The notes beneath the pieces were generated by a model that was given only the letters and a program-made list of their open reading frames with translations, searched no databases and had not been told where the DNA came from. Position numbers and translations under genes: made by a program. A stretch of DNA of 40,802 nucleotides from Myxococcales bacterium (GTDB taxonomy: Bacteria > Myxococcota > Myxococcia > Myxococcales > Myxococcaceae). Location of the stretch: assembly GCA_030681895.1 (NCBI GenBank), contig JAUXRI010000135.1:1-40802 (forward strand), written 5' to 3'. Of the stretch, positions 1 to 8,819 are shown piece by piece; position 1 is the first letter of the stretch, and the number at the start of each line of letters is the position of its first letter.

Positions 1-297
1 GAAGACCTCGTTCTTGGTGAACTTCTGCCGTTCCGTCTTCACCGTCTCGATGCCGGCGCCACGCTTGCCGATCACGATGCCGGGACGCGCGGTGTGCACG
101 TTGACCTTCACCTTGTTCGCGGCGCGCTCGATCTCGACGCGAGACACGCCCGCGTGGTTGAGCGACTTCTTGACGTGCGCGCGGATCTTGATGTCCTCGT
201 GCAGCCACTGCGCGTAGTTCCGCTCCTCGAACCACTTCGAGTCCCACGTGCGAATGACGCCGAGGCGGAAACCAACTGGATGAACTTTCTGTCCCAC
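1..297 (-). CDS. rpsC: 30S ribosomal protein S3, N-terminal part (cut by window edge)
   Basis: The first 99 codons of S3, which helps form the mRNA entry site of the 30S subunit. The product begins [13 protein letters not shown] and continues through the KH-type region with [11 protein letters not shown], the usual S3 pattern; the rest lies beyond base 1. I chose the GTG at 297 because the family begins at this Met-Gly-Gln and because AGGAGAG sits just upstream on the minus strand. It is the seventh gene of the S10 operon, 25 bases after rplV. What is seen is a normal gene with a non-ATG start. Confidence 0.95.
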   Translation of the reverse strand, partial: MGQKVHPVGFRLGVIRTWDSKWFEERNYAQWLHEDIKIRAHVKKSLNHAGVSRVEIERAANKVKVNVHTARPGIVIGKRGAGIETVKTERQKFTKNEVF

Positions 298-322
298 GAT
301 CTCTCCTGGATTCCCGTTGGTG

Positions 323-682
323 TTACTTCTTCGCCTTTTTCACAGCCACGTCGCTCAGCACGACATGCAGGTGGCTCGACTTCTTGTGCACCGGCGTGGC
401 CCGGCCCATGGCGCGCGGCAGGTAGCGGCGCTGGGTGGGGCCCTGGTCGACGTGAATCGACTTGACGTAGAGCTTGTCGATGTCGACGGCGCCCTTCGAC
501 AGGTCGGTGGCGTTCGCCATCGCGCTCTCGATGAGCTTCTTGATCGGCAGGGCAGCAGCGCGCTTGGTCCAGGTGAGCGTGTTGATCGCTGCCTCGACAG
601 GCATGCCGCGAACGATGGCCGCGACCACCGAGATCTTGCGCGGCGCCATCCTGAAGTGTCGGAGGTGTGCAGTCGCTTCCAT
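323..682 (-). CDS. rplV: 50S ribosomal protein L22
   Basis: L22 binds 23S rRNA and lines the peptide exit tunnel. The 119-residue product has the family layout: [16 protein letters not shown] near the N-terminus, the [17 protein letters not shown] helix, and the conserved C-terminal part [20 protein letters not shown], which contains the tunnel-facing beta hairpin. Length is normal. It begins 5 bases after rpsS and is followed by rpsC, the standard S10 operon order. Nothing odd was seen. Confidence 0.97.
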   Translation of the reverse strand: MEATAHLRHFRMAPRKISVVAAIVRGMPVEAAINTLTWTKRAAALPIKKLIESAMANATDLSKGAVDIDKLYVKSIHVDQGPTQRRYLPRAMGRATPVHKKSSHLHVVLSDVAVKKAKK

Positions 683-687
683 GGGAA

Positions 688-978
688 TCAGCCCTTCTTG
701 CCCGCAGGGGCGACCTTCTTCTCAGCCGAGTGGCCAGAGAAGGTGCGCGTTGGGGCGAACTCGCCCAGTTTGTGTCCGACCATGTTCTCGGTGACGTAGA
801 CGGGAATGAACTTGCGCCCGTTGTGCACCGCGAACGTGTGACCGACCATGTCGGGGATGATCGTCGACCGGCGCGACCAGGTCTTGATGACCGTCTTCTT
901 TTGGGCCTTGTTCATCGAGTCGACCTTCTTCTGAAGGCTGAGATCGATGAAGGGGCCTTTCCATGTTGAGCGAGCCAT
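688..978 (-). CDS. rpsS: 30S ribosomal protein S19
   Basis: S19 sits in the head of the 30S subunit. The 96-residue protein begins [15 protein letters not shown] and contains the family core [36 protein letters not shown], with the GEFAPTRTF segment after it. Length is typical. The gene lies 12 bases after rplB and 5 bases before rplV, so it is clearly part of the same transcript. Confidence 0.97.
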   Translation of the reverse strand: MARSTWKGPFIDLSLQKKVDSMNKAQKKTVIKTWSRRSTIIPDMVGHTFAVHNGRKFIPVYVTENMVGHKLGEFAPTRTFSGHSAEKKVAPAGKKG

Positions 979-990
979 GAATCAGTCTCC

Positions 991-1836
991 TTACGTGCTT
1001 CGGGGGCCCTGACGGCGCCCGGTGACGATGAACTTGTCAGTGCGCTTGTTCACGCGCGTGGTGAGACCCTTCGTCTTCTTGCCCCAGGGCGAGACCGGGT
1101 GGGGGTTACCCTGACCGGACTTGCCTTCACCACCACCGTGCGGGTGGTCGACCGGGTTCATCGCGAGACCACGAACGGTCGGGCGAATGCCGAGCCAGCG
1201 GCTCTTGCCGGCCTTGCCGATGCGGATGATTTCGTGATCGATGTTGCCGAGCTGCCCGATGACGGCGCGGCAGTTGATGAGCACGCGGCGAACGGTGCCA
1301 GACGGCATGCGCACCTGCGCGTAGTCGCCTTCCTTCGCCATCAGCTGGCCCCACGAGCCGGCCGAGCGGATCATCTGTGCACCGCGGCCCGGCTTGAGCT
1401 CGATGTTGTGGATGACGGTGCCGACGGGGATGTTCTGCAGCGGCAGGTTGTTGCCGGCGCGGATGTCGACGTTGGCGCCCGAGTGCAGGGTGTCGCCGAC
1501 GTTCACGCCCGTGGGCGCGAGGATGTAGCGCTTCTCGCCGTCCGCGTAGTGGAGCAGCGCGATGTTCGCCGTGCGGTTCGGGTCGTACTCGATCGAGAAG
1601 ACCTTGGCCGGCACGCCGTCCTTGTCGCGACGGACGAAGTCGATGACGCGGAAGCGGCGCTTGTGGCCGCCACCCTGGTGCCGGCGGGTGATGTGACCAT
1701 CACCGTTGCGGCCGCCCGAGCGCTTCATCGCCTGGGTGAGGCTCTTCTCGGGGCGATCGCGAGTGATCTCCGCGAAGTCTGCGACCGTCGTGTGCCGGCG
1801 AGCGGCGGACGTCGGCTTGAATTTCTTGATACCCAT
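991..1836 (-). CDS. rplB: 50S ribosomal protein L2
   Basis: L2 is a primary 23S rRNA binding protein needed for subunit association and peptidyl transfer. The 281-residue product has the OB-like N-terminal part, the SH3-like middle and the C-terminal signature [12 protein letters not shown], which holds the conserved histidine near the peptidyl transferase centre. Length is close to the family norm of about 275. Its ATG directly follows the TAA of rplW with no gap, so the two are probably translationally coupled. Confidence 0.98.
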   Translation of the reverse strand: MGIKKFKPTSAARRHTTVADFAEITRDRPEKSLTQAMKRSGGRNGDGHITRRHQGGGHKRRFRVIDFVRRDKDGVPAKVFSIEYDPNRTANIALLHYADGEKRYILAPTGVNVGDTLHSGANVDIRAGNNLPLQNIPVGTVIHNIELKPGRGAQMIRSAGSWGQLMAKEGDYAQVRMPSGTVRRVLINCRAVIGQLGNIDHEIIRIGKAGKSRWLGIRPTVRGLAMNPVDHPHGGGEGKSGQGNPHPVSPWGKKTKGLTTRVNKRTDKFIVTGRRQGPRST

Positions 1837-2130
1837 TTAAGCCGCCCCTCCTTCGAAGAGCTCGATCTTGTCGCCCTCTTTCAGGGTGACGAAGGCCTTC
1901 TTGAAGTTCGAACGCTGGCCCATCGACATGCCCACGCGCTTGATCTTGCCGCGCATGATGAGCGTGCGAACGCCCGTGACGGTGACCTTGAACTGCGAAG
2001 TCACTGCGTTGGCGATGTCGTGCTTGGTGGCCTTCTTGTCGACGACGAACGAGTACTGGCGGTGCTTCTCTCGCGCGAGGTCGAGCTTCTCGGTGATGAT
2101 CGGGCCTTTGATGACGTCGAAGAATTTCAT
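1837..2130 (-). CDS. rplW: 50S ribosomal protein L23
   Basis: L23 lies at the tunnel exit and is the docking site for trigger factor and SRP. The 97-residue product shows the normal layout: IKGPIITEKLDLAREKHRQY at the N-terminus, the KHDIANAVTSQFKVTVTGVRT helix-strand core and a basic loop. It starts one base after the rplD stop and ends directly against the rplB start. Confidence 0.96.
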   Translation of the reverse strand: MKFFDVIKGPIITEKLDLAREKHRQYSFVVDKKATKHDIANAVTSQFKVTVTGVRTLIMRGKIKRVGMSMGQRSNFKKAFVTLKEGDKIELFEGGAA

Positions 2131-2131
2131 G

Positions 2132-2779
2132 TCAGGCCTCCACCTTCGAACCGCGAGCGCGTGAGAGCGCCTCGTTGATGGCCTTCGCGGCAGCGACGGT
2201 CAGGACGAGCGTCTTGTGACGGAGCACGGACTCGACGTTGACGCCCTCAGGAGCGAGGACATCGAACTTCTCGAGGTTGCGCATGGCGCGGTGCAGGCCG
2301 GCGTTCGCCTTCGCGTCGATGACGAGCGCGTTGACGAGCTTGAGGCCCTTGACGAGCTTCTCGGCGGTCGCCTTCGTCTTCCCGTCCGAGGGGAATTCGT
2401 TGACGATGACGAGGTTCTTCTCGCCAGCGCGCAGGCTGATCGCCGAGGCGATCGCGTTGCGGCGCACGGTGCGGGGCGGGCGGTACGAGTAGTCACGGGA
2501 CTTGGGCCCCATGGCCTTGCCGCCGCCGACCCAGTGCGAGGCGCGGGACGAACCCTGACGCGCACGGCCGGTGCCCTTCTGCTTCCAGGGCTTCTTGCCA
2601 CCACCCGACACGAGCGAGCTGTTCTTCACGCCCAGCGTGCCGCGGCGGCGGTTGATTTGCTGCATCTTCGCCGCCTCGTACAGGAGGTGTTTGTTGGGCG
2701 AGGCAGCGAAGATCTCGTCCGAGAGTTCAATCTCGGAGACCTTCTTCATCGACAAATCGACGACATCGAACTTGGCCAT
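2132..2779 (-). CDS. rplD: 50S ribosomal protein L4
   Basis: L4 binds 23S rRNA, lines the exit tunnel and in some bacteria represses its own operon. The 215-residue product carries the family's extended-loop segment [19 protein letters not shown] followed by [17 protein letters not shown], which reaches into the tunnel. An upstream ATG at 2812 is open, but I place the start at 2779 because MAKFDVVDL aligns with the family start and a GAGGAC Shine-Dalgarno lies just before it. The gene begins 7 bases after the rpsJ stop. That leaves no room for rplC, which normally sits here. Confidence 0.97.
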   Translation of the reverse strand: MAKFDVVDLSMKKVSEIELSDEIFAASPNKHLLYEAAKMQQINRRRGTLGVKNSSLVSGGGKKPWKQKGTGRARQGSSRASHWVGGGKAMGPKSRDYSYRPPRTVRRNAIASAISLRAGEKNLVIVNEFPSDGKTKATAEKLVKGLKLVNALVIDAKANAGLHRAMRNLEKFDVLAPEGVNVESVLRHKTLVLTVAAAKAINEALSRARGSKVEA

Positions 2780-2786
2780 GGCGTCC

Positions 2787-3095
2787 TCAGCTCTTGATCT
2801 CGACGTCGACACCAGCCGACAAGTCGAGCTTCATGAGTGCGTCGAGCGTTTGCTGCGTGGGCTCGAGAATGTCCAGGAGCCGCTTATGCGTGCGGATCTC
2901 GAACTGTTCACGGCTCTTCTTGTCCACGTGCGGCGAACGCAGAACCGTAAACCGGTTGATGCGGGTGGGAAGAGGAATCGGGCCCGACACTCGCGCGCCG
3001 GTGCGACGAGCCGTCTCGACGATCTCCGTGGCGCTCTGGTCCAAGAGCTTGGAGTCGTAAGCCTTCAGCCGAATGCGAATTTTCTGTGTTGCCAT
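2787..3095 (-). CDS. rpsJ: 30S ribosomal protein S10
   Basis: S10 is in the 30S head and, as NusE, also works in transcription antitermination. The 102-residue protein has the family pattern: [18 protein letters not shown] at the start, the [29 protein letters not shown] loop, and a C-terminal DVEIKS. It is the first gene of the operon, with a leader of about 100 bases after the promoter at 3201-3230. In the usual order rplC would follow; here rplD does. Confidence 0.98.
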   Translation of the reverse strand: MATQKIRIRLKAYDSKLLDQSATEIVETARRTGARVSGPIPLPTRINRFTVLRSPHVDKKSREQFEIRTHKRLLDILEPTQQTLDALMKLDLSAGVDVEIKS

Positions 3096-3200
3096 TCTCG
3101 GTCAACCCCGTTTCGCGACTATCTGACCAACGCTGACGGATACGACCGTCCCAGGGGAAAACCGAGGGCTGTCACAGAGCCGAACAACGAAGGGGCGCCG

Positions 3201-3230
3201 CGTATACCCGGAGATTCGTCAGAGTGTCAA
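3201..3230 (-). promoter_or_regulatory. sigma70-type promoter of the S10 operon
   Basis: On the minus strand TTGACA (3225-3230) is followed after 18 bases by TATACG (3201-3206). The first box is a perfect -35; the second matches four of six -10 bases. Transcription should start near 3194, giving an rpsJ leader of about 100 bases. That leader can form a small hairpin (GACGG, 6-base loop, CCGTC). L4 control of such leaders is known in E. coli; there is no proof of it here. Confidence 0.7.
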
Positions 3231-3292
3231 GCGGGTGAATACAAAGATCGTGAATTGGGTGTTTCCCGAGCGAATTCGGGGCGAAGCGAGGC

Positions 3293-5398
3293 CTACGGGA
3301 AGGTCACGAAGTCCCCGACCCCACCACAGTTGGCCGCGTCTCCGCCCGCCTGAGTCCAGCCAGCGTAGAGCTGAAGCGATACCCCGTCTGCCACCACGCT
3401 CACGACCGCGCCACGCGTCGGCAGAAGGATGCTCCCGTTCCGCGAGAGCGAGGGCGCGAAGCCCATCGGGGCAGAGAGGTTGATGCCACCGTCCGGGGCC
3501 CACCCCCACCTTTCGGACATGGTGTCCGTGGAGATCGCCATGAGGCGTTGGTCACCACCAACCGCATGGATCATTCCCTCGAACCACCCCGCCTGCTCAC
3601 GGCGAAGGGCCCGATAGATTGGCGGAGACGTGACTCTCGCGCGAACTGCTGCGGTCGCAACTGACGATGCCTGAATGCCAGTCGGCGTCGGGGCGGGGCC
3701 CAGCAGTCGCACCCGCACCAGCGATGGAGCGGGCGTGAAATAGAACCAGTCGGAGCCTGCCTGGACGATGGTGTCGACGACTCCAGCGTCGAAGATGGGC
3801 GCGGGCGGCGCTAGTCGAGAGAAATAGCCATCGCTCGTGACACCCCAAGGCAATTCCCCGGCAATCGCGAACGGGAAGACACGGTCGCGAGCGATGGTGG
3901 TGATGCCCGCGTCGTACGGCAGGAATTGGGGAGCAAGACAGAGTTCGCCAGAGGAACTGCTGATGGCTGCGAAGTACCGCGCCGTGCCGAGGTACGCAGG
4001 GACGCCCGCGTCAAACCGACATCTCCCTGACGGCCATGCCGGGCGAAACTCAGAGAAGATGTCGGTGAAATCCGGAACACCGACGACGCCAGCCTGATCA
4101 GTCACGGCGACCGTCGTTGCATCGGTGCCGCCCAGGAGCACATAGCGCTCACCGAGTAGATCAGCGCCGAAACGTGAGCTCTGACCGGACCACAAGAACC
4201 CAGCGTCTCCGTCAAAGCCGGCCAGGATCTTCTGGCAACCATCGACGGGCGCCGTCACTGCCGCGGTCCATCGCTGCGGAAGCCACGTCGAGGTCATTGG
4301 AACCCCGTCCTCACTCAGCGCAACAAGCCGGCCCGTAGCCAACGTGTCTTCGGTTCCCACCACGACGCAAGCCTCCGACGACGAATAACTGCAACGGGTC
4401 ATCACGGGCGTCTGGACCTTGACGGGGTTCGGAACTCCGGCGACGACGCGCCTCCAACGCCAACGGGTGACGGTGAGCCGTTCTCCACGAGCTTCCCAGC
4501 CGGCGTCACTCACGACCCGAAGCTCGACGTCACCGCGGAAGGCGTTGAACTCGACGTCCTGCAGACGGAAGGACGAACACCCTCCATCACACGACTCGCC
4601 TGCATCGATGATCGCGGCGCTCGCGTCGGGGTGATCGTGACGGGCAATCACCAGACCTCCGGGCCAGCCGCGGAACGGCACCACGTCATCGCGGCGCCAC
4701 GCGTCGCCTTCGGGATCGTTCGGCTCGAAGTCGGCGGTGTTCACACCGTGACTCGGAGGATTCGCACCCACGATCTCGATCGCTCTCGTCGGCAGCACGT
4801 TCAGCACGGTCGTCGTCTGAGGACCTCCGTCCCAGCCCGCCGAGAGGAGCAGCCGCCCTGCGTCGAGCGTCGTGAACGACAGACTGCCGAAAGCGAGGCC
4901 GGCATCGCTCCGGGTCGCGACCGTCGTGCTCTGCCCTGCCCCACTCGCCGTCACGGGAATCGACGCTTCAACAACGCCCATCACGTCGATCGCGACGGCC
5001 AGCCGAATCGTGTCGATCGGAACCGCAGCGTCGGAGGCTGGAACGACCCATCGCAGGGCGATCACCGTGGGAACGCAGACGGCTCCGGCGTCTTCGAAGC
5101 ACGTGGTCCACGGAGAACACCGCACCGTCGCGCAGCTCGGCTGGCCGCCTCCATCAGGTGTGCCCGCGTCCGGGTTGCCTGCATCGACGAGCCCACCGCC
5201 CGCGCCGCCATCGACATCTCCTCCGGCATCAAACAACCCAGCGTCAATTCCGGCATCGATGACCCCAGCGTCTGCGCCCGCGTCGACGATCGCGGCGCCA
5301 CCATCAAGTTGGACTCCGGAGTCCTCAGTCACGGGCACGAAGCACTGACATCCGCCCATCAGCACCGTCACCGCCAGCGCTCGAAGTTGAAGCCGCAT
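3293..5398 (-). CDS. large DAG-rich putative lipoprotein, function unknown
   Basis: A 701-residue protein I do not recognise. The N-terminus is a lipoprotein-type signal: a hydrophobic stretch ending in LMGGC, so Cys17 is the likely lipidated residue. After it comes a low-complexity linker of about 75 residues rich in Asp-Ala-Gly (repeated DAG), a common spacer in myxobacterial surface proteins. Then there is a short Cys-containing segment ([12 protein letters not shown]) and a long beta-rich body without motifs I can name; scattered glycines and aromatics suggest a propeller- or Ig-like fold. It ends about 200 bases upstream of rpsJ on the same strand, with a weak hairpin (CCCGA/TCGGG, 3264-3279) but no T-run between. 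It is divergent from the zinc-finger gene. Likely outer-membrane or surface exposed; function unknown. Confidence 0.8.
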   Translation of the reverse strand: MRLQLRALAVTVLMGGCQCFVPVTEDSGVQLDGGAAIVDAGADAGVIDAGIDAGLFDAGGDVDGGAGGGLVDAGNPDAGTPDGGGQPSCATVRCSPWTTCFEDAGAVCVPTVIALRWVVPASDAAVPIDTIRLAVAIDVMGVVEASIPVTASGAGQSTTVATRSDAGLAFGSLSFTTLDAGRLLLSAGWDGGPQTTTVLNVLPTRAIEIVGANPPSHGVNTADFEPNDPEGDAWRRDDVVPFRGWPGGLVIARHDHPDASAAIIDAGESCDGGCSSFRLQDVEFNAFRGDVELRVVSDAGWEARGERLTVTRWRWRRVVAGVPNPVKVQTPVMTRCSYSSSEACVVVGTEDTLATGRLVALSEDGVPMTSTWLPQRWTAAVTAPVDGCQKILAGFDGDAGFLWSGQSSRFGADLLGERYVLLGGTDATTVAVTDQAGVVGVPDFTDIFSEFRPAWPSGRCRFDAGVPAYLGTARYFAAISSSSGELCLAPQFLPYDAGITTIARDRVFPFAIAGELPWGVTSDGYFSRLAPPAPIFDAGVVDTIVQAGSDWFYFTPAPSLVRVRLLGPAPTPTGIQASSVATAAVRARVTSPPIYRALRREQAGWFEGMIHAVGGDQRLMAISTDTMSERWGWAPDGGINLSAPMGFAPSLSRNGSILLPTRGAVVSVVADGVSLQLYAGWTQAGGDAANCGGVGDFVTFP

Positions 5399-5578
5399 CA
5401 GTCTTCACTTCCTACCCTGCTGGTCGTCTCTCGAGCCACCGACACGGGACGCGAGCTCCCGACTCATCCACACGACGGGCTTCGTGGCAGCCTCGCAGAC
5501 GAGCCGACCGCGCTCGCGCGTCGATCGATTCGAACCAGACCTTCGCCTACGCTGCCGCCCTTTCCCGGAGGAGCACGC

Positions 5579-6124
5579 ATGCCTGACACCATCGAAGAGT
5601 CGAAGTCGAACCGCGCCACGTGCCGCACCTGCAAGCAGAAGATCGACAAGGGCGTGCTGCGGTTCGGAGAAGAGACCGTCAACACGTTCAGCTCGGACGG
5701 CGGCTCGAGCTACTTCTGGCACCACCTCGAGTGCGCGGCTGGCAAAGTGCCCGCGAAGGTGAAGACCGCGATCGCGAACTTCGGCGGAGCCATTCCAGAC
5801 CGCGAGAAGATCGACGCCATCCTCGCCGCGCCTCCGAAGGCCAGCGCGAAGGGAGGCCCGAAAGCGGCCTTCCCGTACGCGGAGCGTGCCTCGACCAGTC
5901 GCTCGAAGTGTCTGCAGTGCGACGAGGCGATCGAGAAGGGCACGATGCGCGTCGCGGTGGAGCGTGAGGTGGACACGGGCTCGTTCTCGACGACCGGGCC
6001 AGGGTACCTGCACCCTGCCTGCGCGGCCGAATACACGGGCGACGACGCGCTGATCGAGAAGATCAAGACGAACATGCCGGCGATCTCGCAAGAGGATCTC
6101 GCGGCCCTGGGTGCAGAGCTGTAG
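5579..6124 (+). CDS. protein with two PARP-type zinc fingers
   Basis: A 181-residue protein built from two zinc-finger units joined by a linker. The first has Cys15, Cys18, His49 and Cys52; the second has Cys111, Cys114, His145 and Cys148. Both show C-x2-C-x30-H-x2-C, the spacing of the zf-PARP family, which in eukaryotic PARP1 and DNA ligase III recognises DNA ends and nicks. Other family-like features are Lys-Gly after the first Cys pair (KIDKG, AIEKG) and W/Y-x-H-x-x-C at the end. No catalytic domain is present. The ATG at 5579 has a strong GGAGGAG site; the longer open frame upstream lacks coding character. The gene stands alone, divergent from the lipoprotein gene. Inference: a DNA-break or nick binding protein, perhaps a partner of a repair enzyme encoded elsewhere. 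Confidence 0.85.
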   Translation: MPDTIEESKSNRATCRTCKQKIDKGVLRFGEETVNTFSSDGGSSYFWHHLECAAGKVPAKVKTAIANFGGAIPDREKIDAILAAPPKASAKGGPKAAFPYAERASTSRSKCLQCDEAIEKGTMRVAVEREVDTGSFSTTGPGYLHPACAAEYTGDDALIEKIKTNMPAISQEDLAALGAEL

Positions 6125-6477
6125 GCGCGCTGCACGACCTGGCTCGGAGCGGGAGTGCACGGCACTCCGAACTCATCGCTCGGCAGCCCCACCCTGCCGT
6201 CGACGAAGGAGGCGAGCGGAGGCCACGGGTGATCCACTGCGCGATGCGGCTGGGGTTGGACTCGTCGCGCAGCAGCACGACGAGCCCGCCCACGACCGAG
6301 GTGAGAGGCCGATGACCACTTCATGGCCAGCAGGGCCGCCGGGTTGATGCGCCCCTCGTTGAGGGTGATTTCAGTCGGGAAGCCCCAGGCTCGGCGAGCG
6401 CGAACCGCAGACGCGCAATGAGCGCCGATGGGATGGTCGACTCGTTCGCCGCGCACGACGCACCCGAAGCGTGTCGC
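6125..6477 (-). pseudogene. possible decayed gene remnant in a 353-base gap
   Basis: No intact gene is visible between the zinc-finger gene and the AbiEi-like gene. On the minus strand, however, protein-like stretches with strong G/C third positions jump between frames. One reads INPAALLAMKWSSAS (around 6300-6345), another LVVLLRDESNPSRIAQWIT (around 6230-6290), and a third HPWPPLASFVDGRVGLPSDE (around 6165-6225). This is what a frameshifted gene would look like, but I cannot name the family, and chance open stretches are common in such GC-rich DNA. Confidence 0.25.
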
Positions 6478-7395
6478 TCAGGCCGCTCGTTGGTTGGTGC
6501 TCAGCGCCCGCTGTAACTCGGCAACGAGCACGTCAGGGCGCTCCTCGAGCGCGGCCCACGTCCAATGCAGAACGACGAAGCCCCGCGCGGCCAGCGCGTT
6601 CGCGCGTTGCCTGTCCTTCTCGAAGCTCAACGGGTTCGCATGCCACGCGAAGCCATCGGCCTCGATCACCACGTTCGATCCAGCGAACCGGAAATCGAGC
6701 CGGCGCGTCCGGCCTCCGAGCTTGACCGACTGCTGACGAACCGGTCGCGGAAGTCCGGCGTCGTCCACGAGGTCGAGCACCCGCGACTCGAGTTCGCTCT
6801 CGGAAGGTCCGTCCCCTCCTTCGTACCGCTCGAGCAGGCGCCGGAGCACCACCACTCCCCGTTCCCCTGCGTGGCGATCGACGAACCGGCGCAGGTCTTC
6901 CGCAGTCGTGAGCTTGCGCGCCAGGGCCGAGTCGAGCGCCGCCTCGACATCACGCTCGCTTTCGGTCGCCGCGAGATCCAGCACCGTGCGGAGCAACGAG
7001 GTGACTCTCAGCCCACGACGCATCGCGACCTCGTTGGATGAGAGCCGCGATTGGTGGGTCACGACCGTCGGAGGCGGCGGCAGAAAACACCCGACCGTGA
7101 CGTGAATCGGCTCCGCTTCACCGAATCGAGCCAGCCCCCACAGGGCAGCGGCCGTCTGGTGCGAGAGCACTGCGCCCTTGCCTGCCCAGAGCATCGTCGC
7201 TGTCACGTGCTGCAGCCACCCACGCGGCGAGCCCTCCACGCGGTAGACGCCAGGACGGAGTCGAACCCATGCCCCGCGGGCGAGCCGCCCATCGATCTGC
7301 CGCGACGACAGGCCTTCACCGAGCACCTGCGCGCGTGACACGACCCCCTGCTGCCGCGCCGCGATTCGAAGCACCCGGCGTTCCCGTTCGTCCAC
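6478..7395 (-). CDS. AbiEi-like winged-helix protein with C-terminal PD-(D/E)XK nuclease-like domain
   Basis: A 305-residue protein of a two-domain type. The N-terminal 60 or so residues (RVLRIAARQQGVVSRAQVL, then the LSSRQIDGRLARGAWVRLRPGVYRV segment) match the AbiEi antitoxin winged-helix region that ends in PGVYR. The middle (LSHQTAAALWGL) is also typical of AbiEi-like proteins. The C-terminal 110 residues look like DUF559/Vsr-type nuclease folds: Glu in ESELESRV, Asp in RRLDFRF, then Glu-x-Asp in VVIEADGFAWH, followed by KDRQRANALAARGF and a tryptophan-rich end. No AbiEii-like nucleotidyltransferase toxin is next to it, so it is solitary. An imperfect 37-bp palindrome lies 67-103 bases upstream. 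Function is inferred only; it may be a stand-alone regulator or nuclease. Confidence 0.75.
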   Translation of the reverse strand: MDERERRVLRIAARQQGVVSRAQVLGEGLSSRQIDGRLARGAWVRLRPGVYRVEGSPRGWLQHVTATMLWAGKGAVLSHQTAAALWGLARFGEAEPIHVTVGCFLPPPPTVVTHQSRLSSNEVAMRRGLRVTSLLRTVLDLAATESERDVEAALDSALARKLTTAEDLRRFVDRHAGERGVVVLRRLLERYEGGDGPSESELESRVLDLVDDAGLPRPVRQQSVKLGGRTRRLDFRFAGSNVVIEADGFAWHANPLSFEKDRQRANALAARGFVVLHWTWAALEERPDVLVAELQRALSTNQRAA

Positions 7396-7461
7396 CCCGT
7401 CCTCCCCGACTCATCACTAGCAGCCGGGGCTGACATCGAATCGGGCCTGCCACCCACCGAA

Positions 7462-7498
7462 AACAACTTTGACCACCGTGGCGGTGGTGAACGTTGTT
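7462..7498 (-). terminator. imperfect 37-bp palindrome, likely terminator of the oxygenase gene
   Basis: Outer arms AACAAC/GTTGTT and inner arms ACCACC/GGTGGT match at 14 of 16 positions around a 5-base centre. Read on the minus strand, the hairpin ends in TTGTTTTC and begins 15 bases after the stop of the oxygenase gene, so it fits an intrinsic terminator. It also lies upstream of the AbiEi-like gene, and AbiEi proteins bind inverted repeats, so an operator role is the alternative. Confidence 0.55.
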
Positions 7499-7513
7499 CT
7501 CGGCTGGCGAAAC

Positions 7514-8758
7514 TCACGCCAGCTCGGGCACCTGCGCGGCGGAAACGGCCCGGCGAAGGGACACGGCCCACAGCACCGACCCGGCGGCGATCACGTCGGC
7601 TCCGATCACCCACCCGAGCGAAAGAACCTGCGCGGCCCCCAGCGCGCTGATCACCAAGCCCGCCCCCACGAGCCGCGCGACCTCGAGCCTGAGCGCCCAC
7701 GACTTCGACTCGAGCATCCCGCTCCACGACGTCGCACCCGCCCAGATCACGAGCGAGACGATCACCTTCTGCCACCACACCAGCGGCGACTCCCCGTGGA
7801 TCACCAGCAGCATGATCGGGAAGCCGAGCAGCACCTGCACGACGAGGTACGGCTTGCTCCCGGCGATCGCGTTCGACTGGAACTTGATCTCCTTGCCATC
7901 CTTCGACTTCCACCCGGCCTCGCTCGTCCGCTCCGGCACGCCTGCGGGACGCCATCCCGTCGGCATGAACCAGATGCGCAGCTTGTCGAGGTACGACGGC
8001 GCATCCCACGCGTCGCGAAGCACCTCACGCCACACCTGGAAGTTGATGAACGTCGGGTCCCACGTGTTCGGCGGGTTGGTCACGCCGTACGAGCACTCCT
8101 CGGTCTCGTCCTCGTAGCTGCCGAAGAGCTTGTCCCAGACGATCAAGAAGCCGCCGTAGTTCTTGTCGAGGTAGCGCTCGTTGCGGGCGTGGTGCACGCG
8201 GTGATGGCTGGGCGTGTTCATCCACGACTCGATCCAGACCGGCAGCTTCGGCACCACGCGCGTGTGCGGAATCAGCTGGAGCACGAGGTGGAAGGCCACC
8301 ATCGCGATCACCGCCTGAGCGTCGAAGCCGATGAACGCCAGCGGCCAGTAGAAGAAGAACGAGAAGAACCGCTGCGTCACCGAGGCGCGGAGGCCGACCG
8401 CGTAGTTGAACTCCTCGGTCGAGTGATGCGGCATGTGGGCCGCCCACCCGATGTTGGTGCGGTGGCCGAAGCGGTGGAACCAGTAGAAGAGGAAGTCGAC
8501 GCCGAGGAAGAGCGCGAGGCCGGTCCAGAGATTGGCTTCGACCTTGAAGAGGCCGTGCTCCGAGAGCCAGCCCAGCACCGGGTACCACATCACCGCGACC
8601 AGCACGTTCACGCACTGGTTGATGATGGCGGTGCCCAGGCTCGAGATGGAGTCCTGGAACTCGTAGTACCCGTTGTCCCGCTTGAGGCAGAAGAAGACCT
8701 CGAGCGCGATGAGCACGAGCACGAAGGGGGTCGCGACGGCGTAGATGTTGATCGGCAT
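7514..8758 (-). CDS. membrane sterol desaturase / fatty acid hydroxylase family protein (AGMO-like)
   Basis: A 414-residue integral membrane di-iron oxygenase. It has the family's histidine boxes in order: HRFGH and HMPHHS around residues 95-115, then HRVHHARN near residue 195, which together bind the two irons. Hydrophobic helices lie near the N-terminus, around residues 45-90, around 130-165, and in four C-terminal stretches after residue 310. The length and the FYWFHRFGHR/NYGGFLIVWDKLFGSY patterns are closest to alkylglycerol-monooxygenase-like members, so an ether-lipid or sterol substrate is possible; the exact substrate cannot be read from sequence. It is divergent from a Crp-family regulator gene, with 61 bases between the starts. 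Confidence 0.88.
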   Translation of the reverse strand: MPINIYAVATPFVLVLIALEVFFCLKRDNGYYEFQDSISSLGTAIINQCVNVLVAVMWYPVLGWLSEHGLFKVEANLWTGLALFLGVDFLFYWFHRFGHRTNIGWAAHMPHHSTEEFNYAVGLRASVTQRFFSFFFYWPLAFIGFDAQAVIAMVAFHLVLQLIPHTRVVPKLPVWIESWMNTPSHHRVHHARNERYLDKNYGGFLIVWDKLFGSYEDETEECSYGVTNPPNTWDPTFINFQVWREVLRDAWDAPSYLDKLRIWFMPTGWRPAGVPERTSEAGWKSKDGKEIKFQSNAIAGSKPYLVVQVLLGFPIMLLVIHGESPLVWWQKVIVSLVIWAGATSWSGMLESKSWALRLEVARLVGAGLVISALGAAQVLSLGWVIGADVIAAGSVLWAVSLRRAVSAAQVPELA

Positions 8759-8793
8759 GGACGGCCTCGTACCGGGAGCCGCTCCGTCGTGCG

Positions 8794-8807
8794 TTAACCC
8801 GGGTTAA
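8794..8807. promoter_or_regulatory. perfect 14-bp palindrome, candidate Crp-family operator
   Basis: TTAACCCGGGTTAA is a perfect palindrome in the 61-base gap between the divergent oxygenase and regulator genes. Crp/Fnr proteins bind dyad sites as dimers, so this is a reasonable autoregulatory operator that could act on both genes. The gap also has 8-base inverted copies GGCCTCGT (8763-8770) and ACGAGGCC (8810-8817), but those contain the two Shine-Dalgarno sites and need no other explanation. Confidence 0.5.
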
Positions 8808-8819
8808 GAACGAGGCCCG

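Noticed and set aside
1099..2178. 359-codon plus-strand open frame over rplB and rplW
   Set aside because: Antisense to two certain ribosomal genes; GC-rich coding DNA commonly leaves the opposite strand open.
3264..3279. Hairpin CCCGA/TCGGG as terminator of the DAG-rich lipoprotein
   Set aside because: Only 5 bp of stem and no T-run after it on the minus strand.
8763..8817. 8-base inverted repeat GGCCTCGT/ACGAGGCC as an operator
   Set aside because: Each arm contains the Shine-Dalgarno of one of the two divergent genes, which explains the symmetry.
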